This document shows, piece by piece, positions 8,805-16,827 of a stretch of DNA of 64,000 nucleotides. Source of the DNA: Proteus columbae (lineage in GTDB: Bacteria > Pseudomonadota > Gammaproteobacteria > Enterobacterales > Enterobacteriaceae). Within the stretch, counting starts at the first letter, position 1, and each line of letters begins with the position of its first letter. The stretch lies in assembly GCF_009914335.1 (NCBI RefSeq), contig NZ_CP043925.1, forward strand, positions 4,050,478 to 4,114,477, in the 5' to 3' direction. A program made the position numbers and the translations under genes. The notes beneath the pieces were generated by a model. That model worked only from the letters and a program-made list of their open reading frames with translations. It was not told the origin of the DNA and searched no databases.

Positions 8805-9782
8805 ATGTCTAACAGTCCATTTTTAAATTCTATACGCACGGATATGCGACAAAAAGGTTATGCGCTGAAAACTGAAAAAACTTACCTGCACTGGATTAAG
8901 CGTTTTATTCTGTTTCACAAAAAACGTCATCCTCAGACCATGGGCAGTGAAGAGGTCAGGCTGTTTTTATCCAGCTTAGCAAACAGCAGACATGTAGCCA
9001 TAAACACGCAGAAAATCGCTTTAAATGCCCTAGCTTTTTTGTACAACAGGTTTTTACAACAGCCGTTGGGCGATATTGATTATATCCCTGCAAGCAAGCC
9101 TAGACGGCTACCCTCTGTTATCTCTGCAAATGAAGTGCAACGCATTTTGCAGGTTATGGATACTCGCAACCAAGTTATTTTTACGCTGCTGTATGGTGCA
9201 GGTTTGCGCATTAATGAATGCTTGCGTTTGCGGGTTAAAGATTTTGATTTTGATAATGGCTGCATCACTGTGCATGACGGTAAGGGTGGGAAAAGCAGAA
9301 ACAGCCTACTGCCCACGCGCCTAATCCCAGCAATAAAATAACTCATTGAGCAAGCGCGGCTTATTCAGCAAGACGACAACTTACAAGGCGTAGGGCCATC
9401 GCTGCCTTTTGCTTTAGATCACAAATACCCTTCTGCTTATCGACAAGCGGCGTGGATGTTTGTCTTTCCCTCCAGCACGCTCTGCAACCACCCGTATAAC
9501 GGCAAATTATGCCGCCATCATCTGCATGACTCCGTTGCGCGAAAGGCATTGAAGGCAGCCGTACAAAAAGCAGGCATCGTTAGCAAGCGTGTCACTTGTC
9601 ATACATTTCGTCACTCGTTTGCTACGCATCTATTACAAGCGGGGCGTGATATTCGCACTGTGCAAGAACTCTTAGGGCATAACGATGTTAAGACCACGCA
9701 AATCTATACGCATGTGTTGGGTCAGCATTTTGCCGGCACCACCAGTCCTGCGGATGGACTGATGCTACTTATCAATCAGTAA
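8805..9782 (+). pseudogene. intI2: Class 2 integron integrase IntI2 with an in-frame ochre stop
   Basis: The frame is open for 178 codons, meets TAA at 9339-9341 (codon 179), then continues in the same frame to 9782, giving 325 residues if read through. The tyrosine-recombinase residues are present: first Arg in GAGLRINECLRL before the stop, then [15 protein letters not shown] (His-x-x-Arg) and the nucleophilic Tyr in TQIYTHV after it. The stop separates most of the catalytic domain, so the integrase is inactive and the array should be stable. The start at MSNSPFLNS follows an AAGGAG site. Confidence 0.95.
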
Positions 9783-9868
9783 AAGTAGATAAATATCTTT
9801 ATGTAGCCCTGAGTAGCCCCTGATACTTTTTATGGTGAAAAAGATAAACAATCATAGAGGGGATAAAT

Positions 9869-9973
9869 ATGAGCCAGTTCTACCATTGTTCAGATAAGTT
9901 TAAGCAAGATACTGTCAATCACAGTGACCATTCATGGTCATTACACTTCCTCCAGTTGCCAGACAATGCCTAA
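9869..9973 (+). CDS. Small ORF of 34 residues in the Tn7 left arm, unknown
   Basis: A 34-codon frame starts MSQFYHCSDKF and ends PDNA. It is preceded by a strong AGAGGGG ribosome-binding site about 6 bases upstream of ATG. The peptide is polar, with no membrane segment and no recognised motif. It contains a 7-bp inverted repeat in its coding DNA (TGACCAT/ATGGTCA). It may be a real small protein or the start of a truncated larger gene, since the sequence next to it is a gene fragment. Function unknown. Confidence 0.35.
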   Translation: MSQFYHCSDKFKQDTVNHSDHSWSLHFLQLPDNA

Positions 9974-10209
9974 CATAAAAACGCAAAAGCCCAAAAGTCA
10001 GAGCTTAGGTGTTCTAGGCGTTTTCTAAGCGCTGAAGAAATACGTCTTACCGTAGATTGCGTGCGTTTCTGAAGCACATTTTCCTTATACATGGCTTTAT
10101 CCCAGGCAGCTTCATCAAGCTCTTGGAGTAACAAGCCAGTAATAATGCGACACTCTCGGGTTTGTAGCGAGCCGCTGGTGAGATCGGAGTTATAGCGGAA
10201 AGGGGTCAT
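9970..10209 (-). pseudogene. Truncated BrxA-like (DUF1819) gene fragment
   Basis: The 79-codon frame begins MTPFRYNSDLTSGSLQTREC. It contains LLLQELDEAAWDKA and ENVLQKRTQSTVRRI, a pattern I recognise from the N-terminal part of the BREX phage-defence protein BrxA, which is normally about 200 residues. The match ends at about residue 70 with DFW, and the frame closes a few codons later at a GTTAGGC sequence. No ribosome-binding site or other BREX gene is nearby, so it is a remnant. The family assignment comes from motif recall and not from an alignment. Confidence 0.55.
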
Positions 10210-10570
10210 TTGTAATTATTTGTGGGTGGAGGATAGTTAACTTATTATTGTAGTTGGAAGAGGCTGCTTTCCAAACATTAGCACCTCGTAATGCTTGTTA
10301 CTGTATATTAATTTATGCTCTTAGCGCATGTTAATGGGCTATTACAATGCATAATGTCCACATCAAGATAACTGTGGCTTAACACCTGTACAAGCGAAAA
10401 AAATCAATCACCTGTCCGGAAATACGGGATCACTGTAAAGTGTTGGTGAGGCAGTCTAGGAGGGGGATTTAATTTGGGATACTGATGAAAGGATTATGAT
10501 CAGTTGGATATAGGATCGTACTAAGCTGAGCGGCAGGTTAGCTAGATTAGTTAACCAGATAAGTGAAATC

Positions 10571-10718
10571 TAGTTCCAAACTATTTTGTCATTTTTAATT
10601 TTCGTATTAGCTTACGACGCTACACCCAGTTCCCATCTATTTTGTCACTCTTCCCTAAATAATCCTTAAAAACTCCATTTCCACCCCTCCCAGTTCCCAA
10701 CTATTTTGTCCGCCCACA
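10571..10718 (-). repeat. Tn7 left end (Tn7L) with three TnsB binding sites
   Basis: Three repeats of AGTTCCCAACTATTTTGTC type lie at 10572-10590, 10628-10646 and 10692-10710, with one to three mismatches between copies. Spacing is wide, as in the Tn7 left end (the right end has overlapping sites). The terminus TGTGGGCG reads inward from 10718. All three repeats read in the same direction, so TnsB protomers would load in one orientation. Confidence 0.92.
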
Positions 10719-10728
10719 ATTCTAAAAG

Positions 10729-10766
10729 AACCAGTCATGCTGTAAAAAGCAGGCTGGTTTTTTTAT
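10729..10766 (+). terminator. Probable glmS transcription terminator flanking Tn7L
   Basis: AACCAG at 10729-10734 pairs with CTGGTT at 10754-10759, with an inner CTG/CAG pairing, followed by a run of T. It begins 10 bases outside the Tn7 left terminus. TnsD-directed Tn7 insertion occurs at the glmS terminator, so this hairpin is best read as the displaced glmS terminator. Confidence 0.75.
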
Positions 10767-10870
10767 ACCTAGAAAATAAAACTCTGCCCGCAAATCGATA
10801 ACAGACAGAGGAAAATAGCACAATCGGAGAGATATATTGCTATTAAAACAACACTACAGTAAGAACAAAA

Positions 10871-11320
10871 CTAGTTGTAAGACTTAAACAGGGATTGGTT
10901 ACCTGATTTATCAAAGGCAATCACTTGGTAAGGCTCTTTGTAATCACCTGCATACATACCTAAACTTCCCGCTGGCATACCTGCAACGGCAATACCTGAT
11001 TTAGATTTATCTACTAAGTCGATATTTTTTAAACTATCAACGGGGATATGTCCTACTAAATCTTTACCTTGGTAAGTCGCAAAGTGGCAACTTAATAAAT
11101 TATTGGGTACACCGGCTTGTTGATATTTCTGCATTAACTCTGTCTCTGAAACAATATTCACTTTAACATTGAAGCCTGCTTCTTTTACGCCATCAGCCCA
11201 TAACGTACAGCATCCACAACTGTCAGTTTTATAAACCTCAACAACATTATGATTAGATGCATAAGCCGTGCTTGTAAAAGCGGAGATTGCAATAATAGAA
11301 GGCAGTAATAATTTTTTCAT
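10871..11320 (-). CDS. Periplasmic DUF411 metal-binding protein
   Basis: This 149-residue precursor has a Sec signal peptide (MKKLLLPSIIAISAF to TAYAS, residues 1-22). The mature part has the DUF411 signature: VYKTDSCGCCTLWADGVKEA at about residues 30-49, where the Cys-Gly-Cys-Cys cluster is a likely metal site, and LLSCHFATYQGKDLVGHIP at about residues 79-97 with further Cys and His. Family members are often encoded beside copper-resistance genes. The promoter upstream has a CueR-type operator, which supports copper induction. The exact biochemical role in copper handling is not known. Confidence 0.85.
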   Translation of the reverse strand: MKKLLLPSIIAISAFTSTAYASNHNVVEVYKTDSCGCCTLWADGVKEAGFNVKVNIVSETELMQKYQQAGVPNNLLSCHFATYQGKDLVGHIPVDSLKNIDLVDKSKSGIAVAGMPAGSLGMYAGDYKEPYQVIAFDKSGNQSLFKSYN

Positions 11321-11352
11321 TGTTTATTCCTTTCACTAAATTGATAGATGAA

Positions 11353-11383
11353 ACAATAATCTTTACCCTTACTGGAAGGTCAA
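11353..11383 (-). promoter_or_regulatory. CueR-type (MerR family) copper-responsive promoter
   Basis: On the minus strand, -35 TTGACC (complement of 11378-11383) and -10 TATTGT (complement of 11353-11358) are separated by 19 bp. This is the overlong spacing diagnostic of MerR-family activation. The spacer holds CCTTCCAGTAAGGGTAAAG, close to the CueR operator of cueO and copA promoters. The DUF411 start lies about 30 bases downstream with a GAAAGGAA ribosome-binding site. Confidence 0.75.
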
Positions 11384-11500
11384 TTTAATTAAGGTATAAA
11401 CGCGTAGAGTTTTGTAAAAAAATATTTATAGAAAACAAAGATATAAATAATACTTTGCTTATCCTTTTTTGATGTTTTTCGAGAATATGACTTGATATAA

Positions 11501-11528
11501 GAAGAAAAAAAGCCTGCATAGCAGGCTT
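11501..11528 (-). terminator. Rho-independent terminator of the 21-residue ORF transcript
   Basis: AAGCCTGC at 11510-11517 pairs with GCAGGCTT at 11521-11528, and the minus strand continues into a run of seven T. It starts within the stop codon of the small ORF and is separate from the ygiW-family terminator 215 bases upstream, so a discrete transcript is implied. Confidence 0.8.
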
Positions 11529-11592
11529 AAAATGGAGAAAACAGGGTAAACGTAGAGTAGTTAGGATGTAAACGACTATGAGGGTATCTCAT
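11527..11592 (-). CDS. Predicted 21-residue peptide under a SoxR-type promoter
   Basis: The 22-codon frame starts MRYPHSRLHP and ends TLFSPF. It is preceded by AGAGGTGA, a strong ribosome-binding site with 8-base spacing, and its stop codon runs into a terminator stem. About 50 bases upstream of the ATG is a promoter with 19-bp spacing and a SoxR-like operator. Promoter, ribosome-binding site, ORF and terminator make a complete minimal transcription unit of about 130 nt. The peptide is Tyr/Phe/His-rich and resembles nothing I recognise. It could also be a leader or an incidental frame in a small RNA. Confidence 0.5.
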   Translation of the reverse strand: MRYPHSRLHPNYSTFTLFSPF

Positions 11593-11640
11593 AAGTTAAA
11601 TCACCTCTTGCGAAGAGTGTTTGTGCTTTAACTTGGAATA

Positions 11641-11671
11641 ACTATAAACCTAAACTTAACTTGAGGTTAAA
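11641..11671 (-). promoter_or_regulatory. SoxR-type (MerR family) promoter
   Basis: The complement of 11649-11666 reads CCTCAAGTTAAGTTTAGG, matching the soxS operator CCTCAAGTTAACTTGAGG at 16 of 18 positions. -35 TTTAAC (complement of 11666-11671) and -10 TATAGT (complement of 11641-11646) are separated by 19 bp, the spacing of redox-sensing SoxR promoters. Transcription should start near 11634 and run left through the small ORF. Confidence 0.7.
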
Positions 11672-11740
11672 GCGGAGAAATTTGTATAAAAGATCCAATT
11701 TTATTGATGAAAATAAAATATAGAGAATATAAAAATAAAA

Positions 11741-11768
11741 AAGCCAATATTTTTCAATATATTGGCTT
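11741..11768 (-). terminator. Terminator of the ygiW/ydeI-family gene
   Basis: AAGCCAATAT at 11741-11750 pairs with ATATTGGCTT at 11759-11768 around an 8-base loop, with T-rich sequence following on the minus strand. It lies 50 bases after the stop codon of the OB-fold protein gene. Confidence 0.8.
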
Positions 11769-11818
11769 TAAAATAAATAGGTGTATTTTAAATTTAAAAA
11801 CAAATTATTTGATGGCGA

Positions 11819-12223
11819 TTATTTGATAATAGTAATTTGTTTTACGTCGATCTCGGTACTTGTCCATTCTTTATCAACTTTACCTTCAATTCTGACGGTA
11901 TTATCTGGTGTAACTGTTTGTCCACGCCATCTTTTATTGTCGATATCTACATTGATACCGCCTGTGCTGTCTTCAAAAACGTATAGCTCATCACCAATTT
12001 TTTTGGTAATTTTACCCGTTAAAATAACCCAAGTGTCATCAGAAAGATCTTTTGCTTTTGCAACAGAGGTTTCGCTAATTGAAGGACCTTTAAATCCTCC
12101 TTGATCTGCACTTGATTGAATAGTGCCTTGAGGAGAAACAAAACCACCATTATGAGATGTTGTATTGGCTTGAGATGCAAAGGCCAACGTACTACCAATT
12201 AATAATACAAGAATTTTTTTCAT
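11819..12223 (-). CDS. YgiW/YdeI-family periplasmic OB-fold (BOF) stress protein
   Basis: This 134-residue precursor has a signal peptide (MKKILVLLIGSTLAFASQA, residues 1-19). The mature part contains GGFVSPQ, GGFKGPS and then the BOF domain (about residues 50-134) with DDTWVILTGKI, GDELYVFEDSTGGINVDID and a C-terminal KQITIIK strand. E. coli members YgiW and YdeI are periplasmic and induced by stress, including peroxide and antimicrobial peptides. The gene is monocistronic with its own terminator and is divergent from satP. Which paralog it corresponds to cannot be told. Confidence 0.85.
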   Translation of the reverse strand: MKKILVLLIGSTLAFASQANTTSHNGGFVSPQGTIQSSADQGGFKGPSISETSVAKAKDLSDDTWVILTGKITKKIGDELYVFEDSTGGINVDIDNKRWRGQTVTPDNTVRIEGKVDKEWTSTEIDVKQITIIK

Positions 12224-12582
12224 ATCAAGCTCGCTTTTTGTTTAAAATATAGCTAAGTATAGTACTTATTTTATTTCAACTTCATGTATAAAACAGCATA
12301 TAAAGGTAAATCTAGGTATTAATATATCAAATGATTGATATTACTATTTTAAAACTAGAGTTATATTTTATAGTGTTGTTTTTTTCAATATAAGCATCTA
12401 TCACTAAATACATCTTTTCTTTAAGTTAAATCCTCTAGTTATTTCCCCTTTGGATCAGTGTAGACCGTTATTCAAAAATATACCTTGTAGGATCATTGTT
12501 TTTAGATGTATTACCTCTTATCATCCAGCGCCTTCAAATTTTTTTTAATTTTCCCCTGTTATTTTTAGAGGTTTTAGGTTTT

Positions 12583-13146
12583 ATGACTAACGAACGCATT
12601 GCCAATCCGGGTCCATTAGGTTTAATGGGTTTTGGTATGACAACGATTTTGTTGAACATACATAATGCCGGTTTTTTCCCAGTAGTCTCAGTTATTATGA
12701 GTATGGGAATTTTTTATGGTGGGATCGCACAAGTTATTGCTGGAATTTTTGAGTTCAAAAAAGGCAATACTTTTGGAGCCACTGCATTTACCTCTTACGG
12801 CTTCTTTTGGGTAACATTAGTAGGTATTTGGTTATTACCCGTGATGGGCTTAAGTGAACCCACAACACCTCTCTTTTTGGGTGTGTTTTTAGCGTTATGG
12901 GGAATTTTTACTTTTTTCATGTTTATTGGCACGTTAAAAGCCAATAGAGCACTCCAGTTTGTCTTTTTAAGTCTGACTATTTTATTTGCATTACTGGCGA
13001 TAGGAAATATCACAGGTAATGCACTGATTTTAAAAATTGCAGGTTTTGAAGGTATTATTTGTGGTGCCAGTGCTTTTTATCTTGCAATGGCTGAAGTATT
13101 AAATGAGATGTATGGCAGAACAATACTGCCAATTGGTCACAAGTAA
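12583..13146 (+). CDS. satP: Acetate/succinate:proton symporter SatP (GPR1/FUN34/YaaH family)
   Basis: This 187-residue inner-membrane protein has six predicted membrane segments. The family signature near the N-terminus is ANPGPLGLMGFGMTTILLNI (residues 6-25), with the NPG-type motif that forms part of the substrate path. The start at MTNERIANPG is chosen because it gives the family length and follows AGAGG. The frame is open further upstream, but that extension is not characteristic of the family. It imports acetate and succinate with protons. The gene stands alone between divergent ygiW-type and convergent rhomboid genes. Confidence 0.88.
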   Translation: MTNERIANPGPLGLMGFGMTTILLNIHNAGFFPVVSVIMSMGIFYGGIAQVIAGIFEFKKGNTFGATAFTSYGFFWVTLVGIWLLPVMGLSEPTTPLFLGVFLALWGIFTFFMFIGTLKANRALQFVFLSLTILFALLAIGNITGNALILKIAGFEGIICGASAFYLAMAEVLNEMYGRTILPIGHK

Positions 13147-13158
13147 CCGCTTTATACA

Positions 13159-13182
13159 GAAGTGGCTATTTAGCCACTTCTA
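13159..13182. terminator. Hairpin between the convergent satP and rhomboid genes
   Basis: AGAAGTGGCT and AGCCACTTCT form a 10-bp stem around a short ATTT-type loop, overlapping the stop codon of the rhomboid gene. Convergent genes on either side make a bidirectional terminator likely, although T runs are weak. Confidence 0.55.
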
Positions 13183-13750
13183 CTACTTGGCTTTTACGGC
13201 GTATTAATTTTCTTGCACACCATGCGTAAAGTAACCCTGCAACGACACCTGAAATATGTGATTCTGTTGATACACCTAATTGTCCCGGAATTAAGCCATA
13301 GGCCATTGATCCATAATAGAATAGAACAAAGAGTGCAATTACAATATCGATAATTTTATGTCGAGTAAAAGCGTGAGCAATAAGTAAAGACCATAACCCA
13401 AAAATCCACCCACTTGCACCAACGTGAATAGCATTTCGTCCAAAAATCCAAACTAATAAACCACTTACGATAATAATAAATATACTGGATAGCACATATT
13501 CTCGTAGAGATTGTGTCATGGATAAAAAGCTAAGAATAAGAAGCGGGAGTAGATTACTAAATAGATGGGACCAAGATCCATGAATGAAAGGTGCGATAAA
13601 AATACCAATTAAACCTTCACCCGTTCTTGGAACAATACCCCATTGAAAAAGAGATATGGGTAATAGTGAGTTAATAAGTTGAAGTAAGACTAATATGAGA
13701 GTTAACCCACCAAGAAAGGTGAGCCTTTTTTTAAACCAAACCTTATCCAT
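13166..13750 (-). CDS. Rhomboid-family intramembrane serine protease
   Basis: This 194-residue membrane protein has about six membrane segments. The catalytic serine lies in GASGWIFGLWS (residues 111-121), and the partner histidine lies in ESHISGVVAGLL near residue 165. FIHGSWSHLFSNLLPLLIL supplies the His/Asn residues of the second helix that form the oxyanion site. These features match active rhomboids. Substrate is unknown; in the related Providencia, the rhomboid AarA activates TatA, but this sequence alone cannot show that role. The gene lies between nagK and satP. Confidence 0.85.
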   Translation of the reverse strand: MDKVWFKKRLTFLGGLTLILVLLQLINSLLPISLFQWGIVPRTGEGLIGIFIAPFIHGSWSHLFSNLLPLLILSFLSMTQSLREYVLSSIFIIIVSGLLVWIFGRNAIHVGASGWIFGLWSLLIAHAFTRHKIIDIVIALFVLFYYGSMAYGLIPGQLGVSTESHISGVVAGLLYAWCARKLIRRKSQVVEVAK

Positions 13751-13797
13751 AACGTAGCCTTAATAATGTAATGACGTTGATAAAACGCTATAAATAG

Positions 13798-13834
13798 AAG
13801 AGCCTCTAATAAAAAGAAGAAAGGCTCTTTTTTA
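13798..13834. terminator. Hairpin downstream of nagK
   Basis: AAGAGCCT at 13798-13805 pairs with AGGCTCTT at 13822-13829, followed by T on the plus strand. It lies just beyond the nagK stop codon (13839) and upstream of the rhomboid start. Confidence 0.55.
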
Positions 13835-13838
13835 TTTA

Positions 13839-14750
13839 TTAGTCTAATAAATTAAGGCAAGCAGCTCCGCGAGCGCCACCTGCATCACCATGACGTGCTT
13901 TTTCTATTGCTGGAATTTGTGCATTTCCATAGACACAGTGTGAGAGATATTCAGGTAATTGGTCATACAGTGCATTAAATTGCGATAATCCACCACCAAT
14001 AACAATTAAATGTGGATCAAGTACAGTAAGAATATTACTTAGATAAATCGCTAACACTTTCATATAACGATCAACGTGCTCTTCTGTTTTCTTATCTCCA
14101 GCATAGTATTGCTCAACAATATCAACGGCTCTTTTGGGAGTATGATTGAATGCCTTATACATACGTTCAAAACCACGACCAGATAAATAAGTTTCAAAAC
14201 ACGCTTTTTTACCACAACCGCAGATGATTTTTGGCATTGTTTCGCCAATCACGTTATCTGCATCCACATTCAGATTCATATGACCGATTTCACCAGCAAT
14301 CCCATTCTTGCCAGATAATACTTTGCCATCAATAACAAAACCGCCACCAACACCTGTGCCTAAAATAAGTCCAAGTACAGAAGGATGATGACGAAATTCG
14401 GGATCCCATGCTTCCGATAAGGCAAAGCAGTTAGCATCATTTTCAACTTTAACCGGTCTATTGAGTATATGTGCAAGATCATGAACCATTGGCTTGTATT
14501 TAGCAGCTGGAACATTAGTGGTAAATACCGTTCCTTCTTTTGCATTCACAATACCAGGAACACCAACTCCTACTTTTCCTTTACACCCTAATTCAATGTC
14601 AGCTTCTAAGGTCAGTTCCTTAAAAACATTCAATAACGCCTGATAATCATTTTTAGGTGTAGGAACACGTTTTTGCCATACTTGAGTCAGCTCTTTATCA
14701 AAAACGGCAAGCTCAATTTTTGTGCCGCCCATATCAAAACCATAATACAT
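13839..14750 (-). CDS. nagK: N-acetyl-D-glucosamine kinase NagK (ROK family)
   Basis: This 303-residue cytosolic enzyme phosphorylates GlcNAc to GlcNAc-6-phosphate with ATP during amino-sugar recycling. The ROK phosphate motif MYYGFDMGGTKIELAVFD opens the protein. The zinc-binding CGCGKKACFETYLSGRG cluster lies at about residues 178-194, and the catalytic Asp is in VENDANCFAL. The length matches E. coli NagK exactly. A perfect 18-bp inverted repeat lies 39 bases upstream of the start. Confidence 0.92.
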   Translation of the reverse strand: MYYGFDMGGTKIELAVFDKELTQVWQKRVPTPKNDYQALLNVFKELTLEADIELGCKGKVGVGVPGIVNAKEGTVFTTNVPAAKYKPMVHDLAHILNRPVKVENDANCFALSEAWDPEFRHHPSVLGLILGTGVGGGFVIDGKVLSGKNGIAGEIGHMNLNVDADNVIGETMPKIICGCGKKACFETYLSGRGFERMYKAFNHTPKRAVDIVEQYYAGDKKTEEHVDRYMKVLAIYLSNILTVLDPHLIVIGGGLSQFNALYDQLPEYLSHCVYGNAQIPAIEKARHGDAGGARGAACLNLLD

Positions 14751-14788
14751 ATCAGTCTCTTAATTATTCTGTAAATATTATTTATAGC

Positions 14789-14806
14789 AACGACAAGGTT
14801 GTCGTT
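14789..14806. promoter_or_regulatory. Inverted repeat in the nagK promoter region
   Basis: AACGACAAGGTTGTCGTT is a perfect palindrome of two 9-base half-sites, placed 39 bases upstream of the nagK start codon. Position and symmetry suit a repressor operator, but the regulator is unknown. Confidence 0.4.
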
Positions 14807-14908
14807 ACGTGGCCATTTCTATTTCAGTCAATACTTAAGTTATCTCTACTGCTTATATACACTAGGTTAAAGAAGCACAGTGATTGGTGACAGTTGAGTT
14901 TTCTTTAT

Positions 14909-15460
14909 CTATTGATTACTACTTTCAATCAAAACACTACGTACTTTCATTAGAGCAAAGCCTAATAAATTTAATCCATTCCAAAGAAGAGGATTGTTAA
15001 TCTCATTGTCTTGCTCACTTAAACCGACTCCCCATATTTTATCAACGGGGCTTGCCTCAACAAGCACACGATTGCCTGTTGAAATCAGAAATTTACCGAG
15101 TTCTTCATTTTGGGAAAACTTAGCGATATTGGCACGAATAACAATATCCATACGGTGTTGTTCCCAAATACCTTGGTCAAATCCTTTGACTTCTCTGCCT
15201 AATGCTTTTGCAGAGCCTGGGTTAGATGCAGTAATAATGCGCTTTCTGACTTCTATATCATTAAATAGCTTTGCTTTTTCAGCCATCATATAGTGCTCAG
15301 CGCTGGCATAACGCACATCATCTAATATAAAAGGTGCTGGATACCATTGGCTAAAGCAACTTTTTGCGATGTCATTACCTTTACTTTTGTGTCCCCAAAA
15401 GTAGATGTACTTTATTTTCTTTCCTGCACGAAATTCTTTTTTTAATTGTTCTAAATCCAT
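14909..15460 (-). CDS. YbiA-like NADAR-family N-glycosidase
   Basis: This 183-residue soluble protein starts at MDLEQLKKEF; an in-frame ATG 51 bases upstream is possible but adds residues unlike the family. Family motifs are FWGHKSKGNDIAKSCFSQWY near residues 22-41, YASAEHYMMAEKAKLF and a C-terminal NPLLWNGLNLLGFALMKVR. NADAR proteins hydrolyse N-glycosidic bonds of riboflavin-pathway intermediates (YbiA) or ADP-ribosylated guanine in nucleic acid. Which applies here cannot be decided. It stands alone before the long cellulose leader. Confidence 0.82.
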   Translation of the reverse strand: MDLEQLKKEFRAGKKIKYIYFWGHKSKGNDIAKSCFSQWYPAPFILDDVRYASAEHYMMAEKAKLFNDIEVRKRIITASNPGSAKALGREVKGFDQGIWEQHRMDIVIRANIAKFSQNEELGKFLISTGNRVLVEASPVDKIWGVGLSEQDNEINNPLLWNGLNLLGFALMKVRSVLIESSNQ

Positions 15461-16827
15461 CTTTTTTCCCGTTATGTTGAATACTCCTAATTCACTTAAT
15501 AAAGATAGCATAGAAGTAAAGAAGGATAGAGAGCCTTTTTGCTATTCTGCTTATAGGTGAAGCGATTCCGCTATTTTCAAATTATTCTTATTAAATTAAT
15601 CTTAATTAGATTTGTTTTTACTGAATGATAAAAAAAATAGCGCTTAGATTACTAGGATTACTCTTAAAAAAATAGAAATAAAGAGTTTCTTTATTTCTAT
15701 AATCACACAAAAAGATAATCTTAAAACGATACTACTTACTTGGTATAAAGATGTAGTTAATTAAGTATTTTTAATATAAAAAAGTACATTTATCGGTATT
15801 TATACTAATTGTTGGTATTTGTAACTAATAAAATAGATATTATGTAATTAATTTAATAACTTAGGTTAGTTGAGATACTTGTTTTCATTGTTACATTTAT
15901 TATTTGAACTAAATCACGCTTGTGTATTTGTTAAGCTAAATTAACAATATCATTTTATAGATAAAATATTACTTAAGTTAATTATTCTGGAGTACAGGTT
16001 ATTCTTAGCGGTATTTACTATAAGTAAATAATAAAACTAATCATAGATTGATAATCTACTTTTGTCTTTTATTTTGATGTTTTTTTCTAAAACTTAACCA
16101 ATACTGATGTGTTTTATTTTTTATTAATAAAATAGAACGATCGTAATATGATAAAAAGCAATAAACACACTTTTTAGGTGTAAAAAAGGAGCCTATTTTG
16201 ATGATGATCAATATGAATAAATAATCATTTCTATTTTTATTTATTATTTTTTTAGTCTTTTTTGGAATAGAAAAAAGAGGATTTATTAAAATTGATCTTG
16301 ATTGGCTCTTTGCTTTTTAGAAGAAATAATATCAATAAATAATTATTTTAGAATTTTATTTTTATAAAATTTATACAAATTGTTATTAATTAACTCTAGT
16401 TATTATCTGGTTTTTAAACCTGTTTTTTTAGGTAAAAAAGACGCTATTTTTGATAGTAATAATAAATATGAAATTAAGTAAAAGTACCCATTTTTATAAA
16501 GTGAAAATGAGTGGCGTTTTACTTTTTACACTTTTTTTGATGTTGTCTTTTTCATTAAAATAATTATACAATTTAATTTAAATAATCATTACTCCTAATT
16601 GGATGATGCTTATTTGTAATTAAATAAATTAGTATTTATAAGATTATTTTACCCTACATAGTTGATGTTCATTAATTGATGATTTAATGAGAGTTTAAAT
16701 ATGAATTTATAGAGATATATTTTTAACTTATTGTGAAAATTATCTATAAGGTTCTCTCCTCCTTATTTTGGATGAGCATCAAATTATTGAACAAGGTTTA
16801 GAGTACTGTTATTAAAGGGGCCACACT
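15461..16827. promoter_or_regulatory. 1.37-kb AT-rich leader upstream of the cellulose operon
   Basis: No gene of normal length fits on either strand. The sequence is very AT-rich, with many short poly-A/T runs. Two imperfect copies of a roughly 55-bp segment (16171-16224 and 16426-16480) share TTTTTAGGT, AAAAAAG, CTATTTT and an AATATGAA block. A 31-codon hydrophobic ORF starts within the second copy. A long AT-rich promoter region is a common sign of silencing by H-NS-type proteins and of complex control, which would suit a biofilm operon. No specific sites were assigned. Confidence 0.6.
16468..16563 (+). CDS. Possible 31-residue single-pass membrane peptide
   Basis: The frame starts MKLSKSTHFYKVK and continues with a hydrophobic stretch (GVLLFTLFLMLSFSL) long enough for a membrane helix. 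The positive N-terminus and hydrophobic C-terminus fit a small inner-membrane protein. No clear ribosome-binding site precedes the ATG, and the region is AT-rich, so chance is a real alternative. Confidence 0.2.
   Translation: MKLSKSTHFYKVKMSGVLLFTLFLMLSFSLK

Larger units (their letters stand above)
1..10718. mobile_element. Tn7 transposon carrying a class 2 integron (right end outside window)
   Basis: The segment runs from inside tnsB to the Tn7 left terminus. The terminal bases TGTGGGCG read inward on the minus strand from 10718, and repeated TnsB-type sites lie just inside. tnsB, tnsC, tnsD and tnsE point away from the integron, which lies next to the left end, as in canonical Tn7. Tn7 inserted through TnsD sits downstream of glmS with its right end nearest glmS, so glmS should lie left of the window. 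The array lacks aadA1. The 5-bp target duplication cannot be verified because the right end is absent; the bases outside Tn7L are ATTCT. Confidence 0.96.

Noticed and set aside
9080..9549. Minus-strand ORFs within intI2
   Set aside because: They are antisense shadows of the integrase frame and have no recognisable product.
11781..12104. Plus-strand ORF opposite the YgiW/YdeI-family gene
   Set aside because: It is the antisense shadow of a clear signal-peptide-bearing gene and has no ribosome-binding site.
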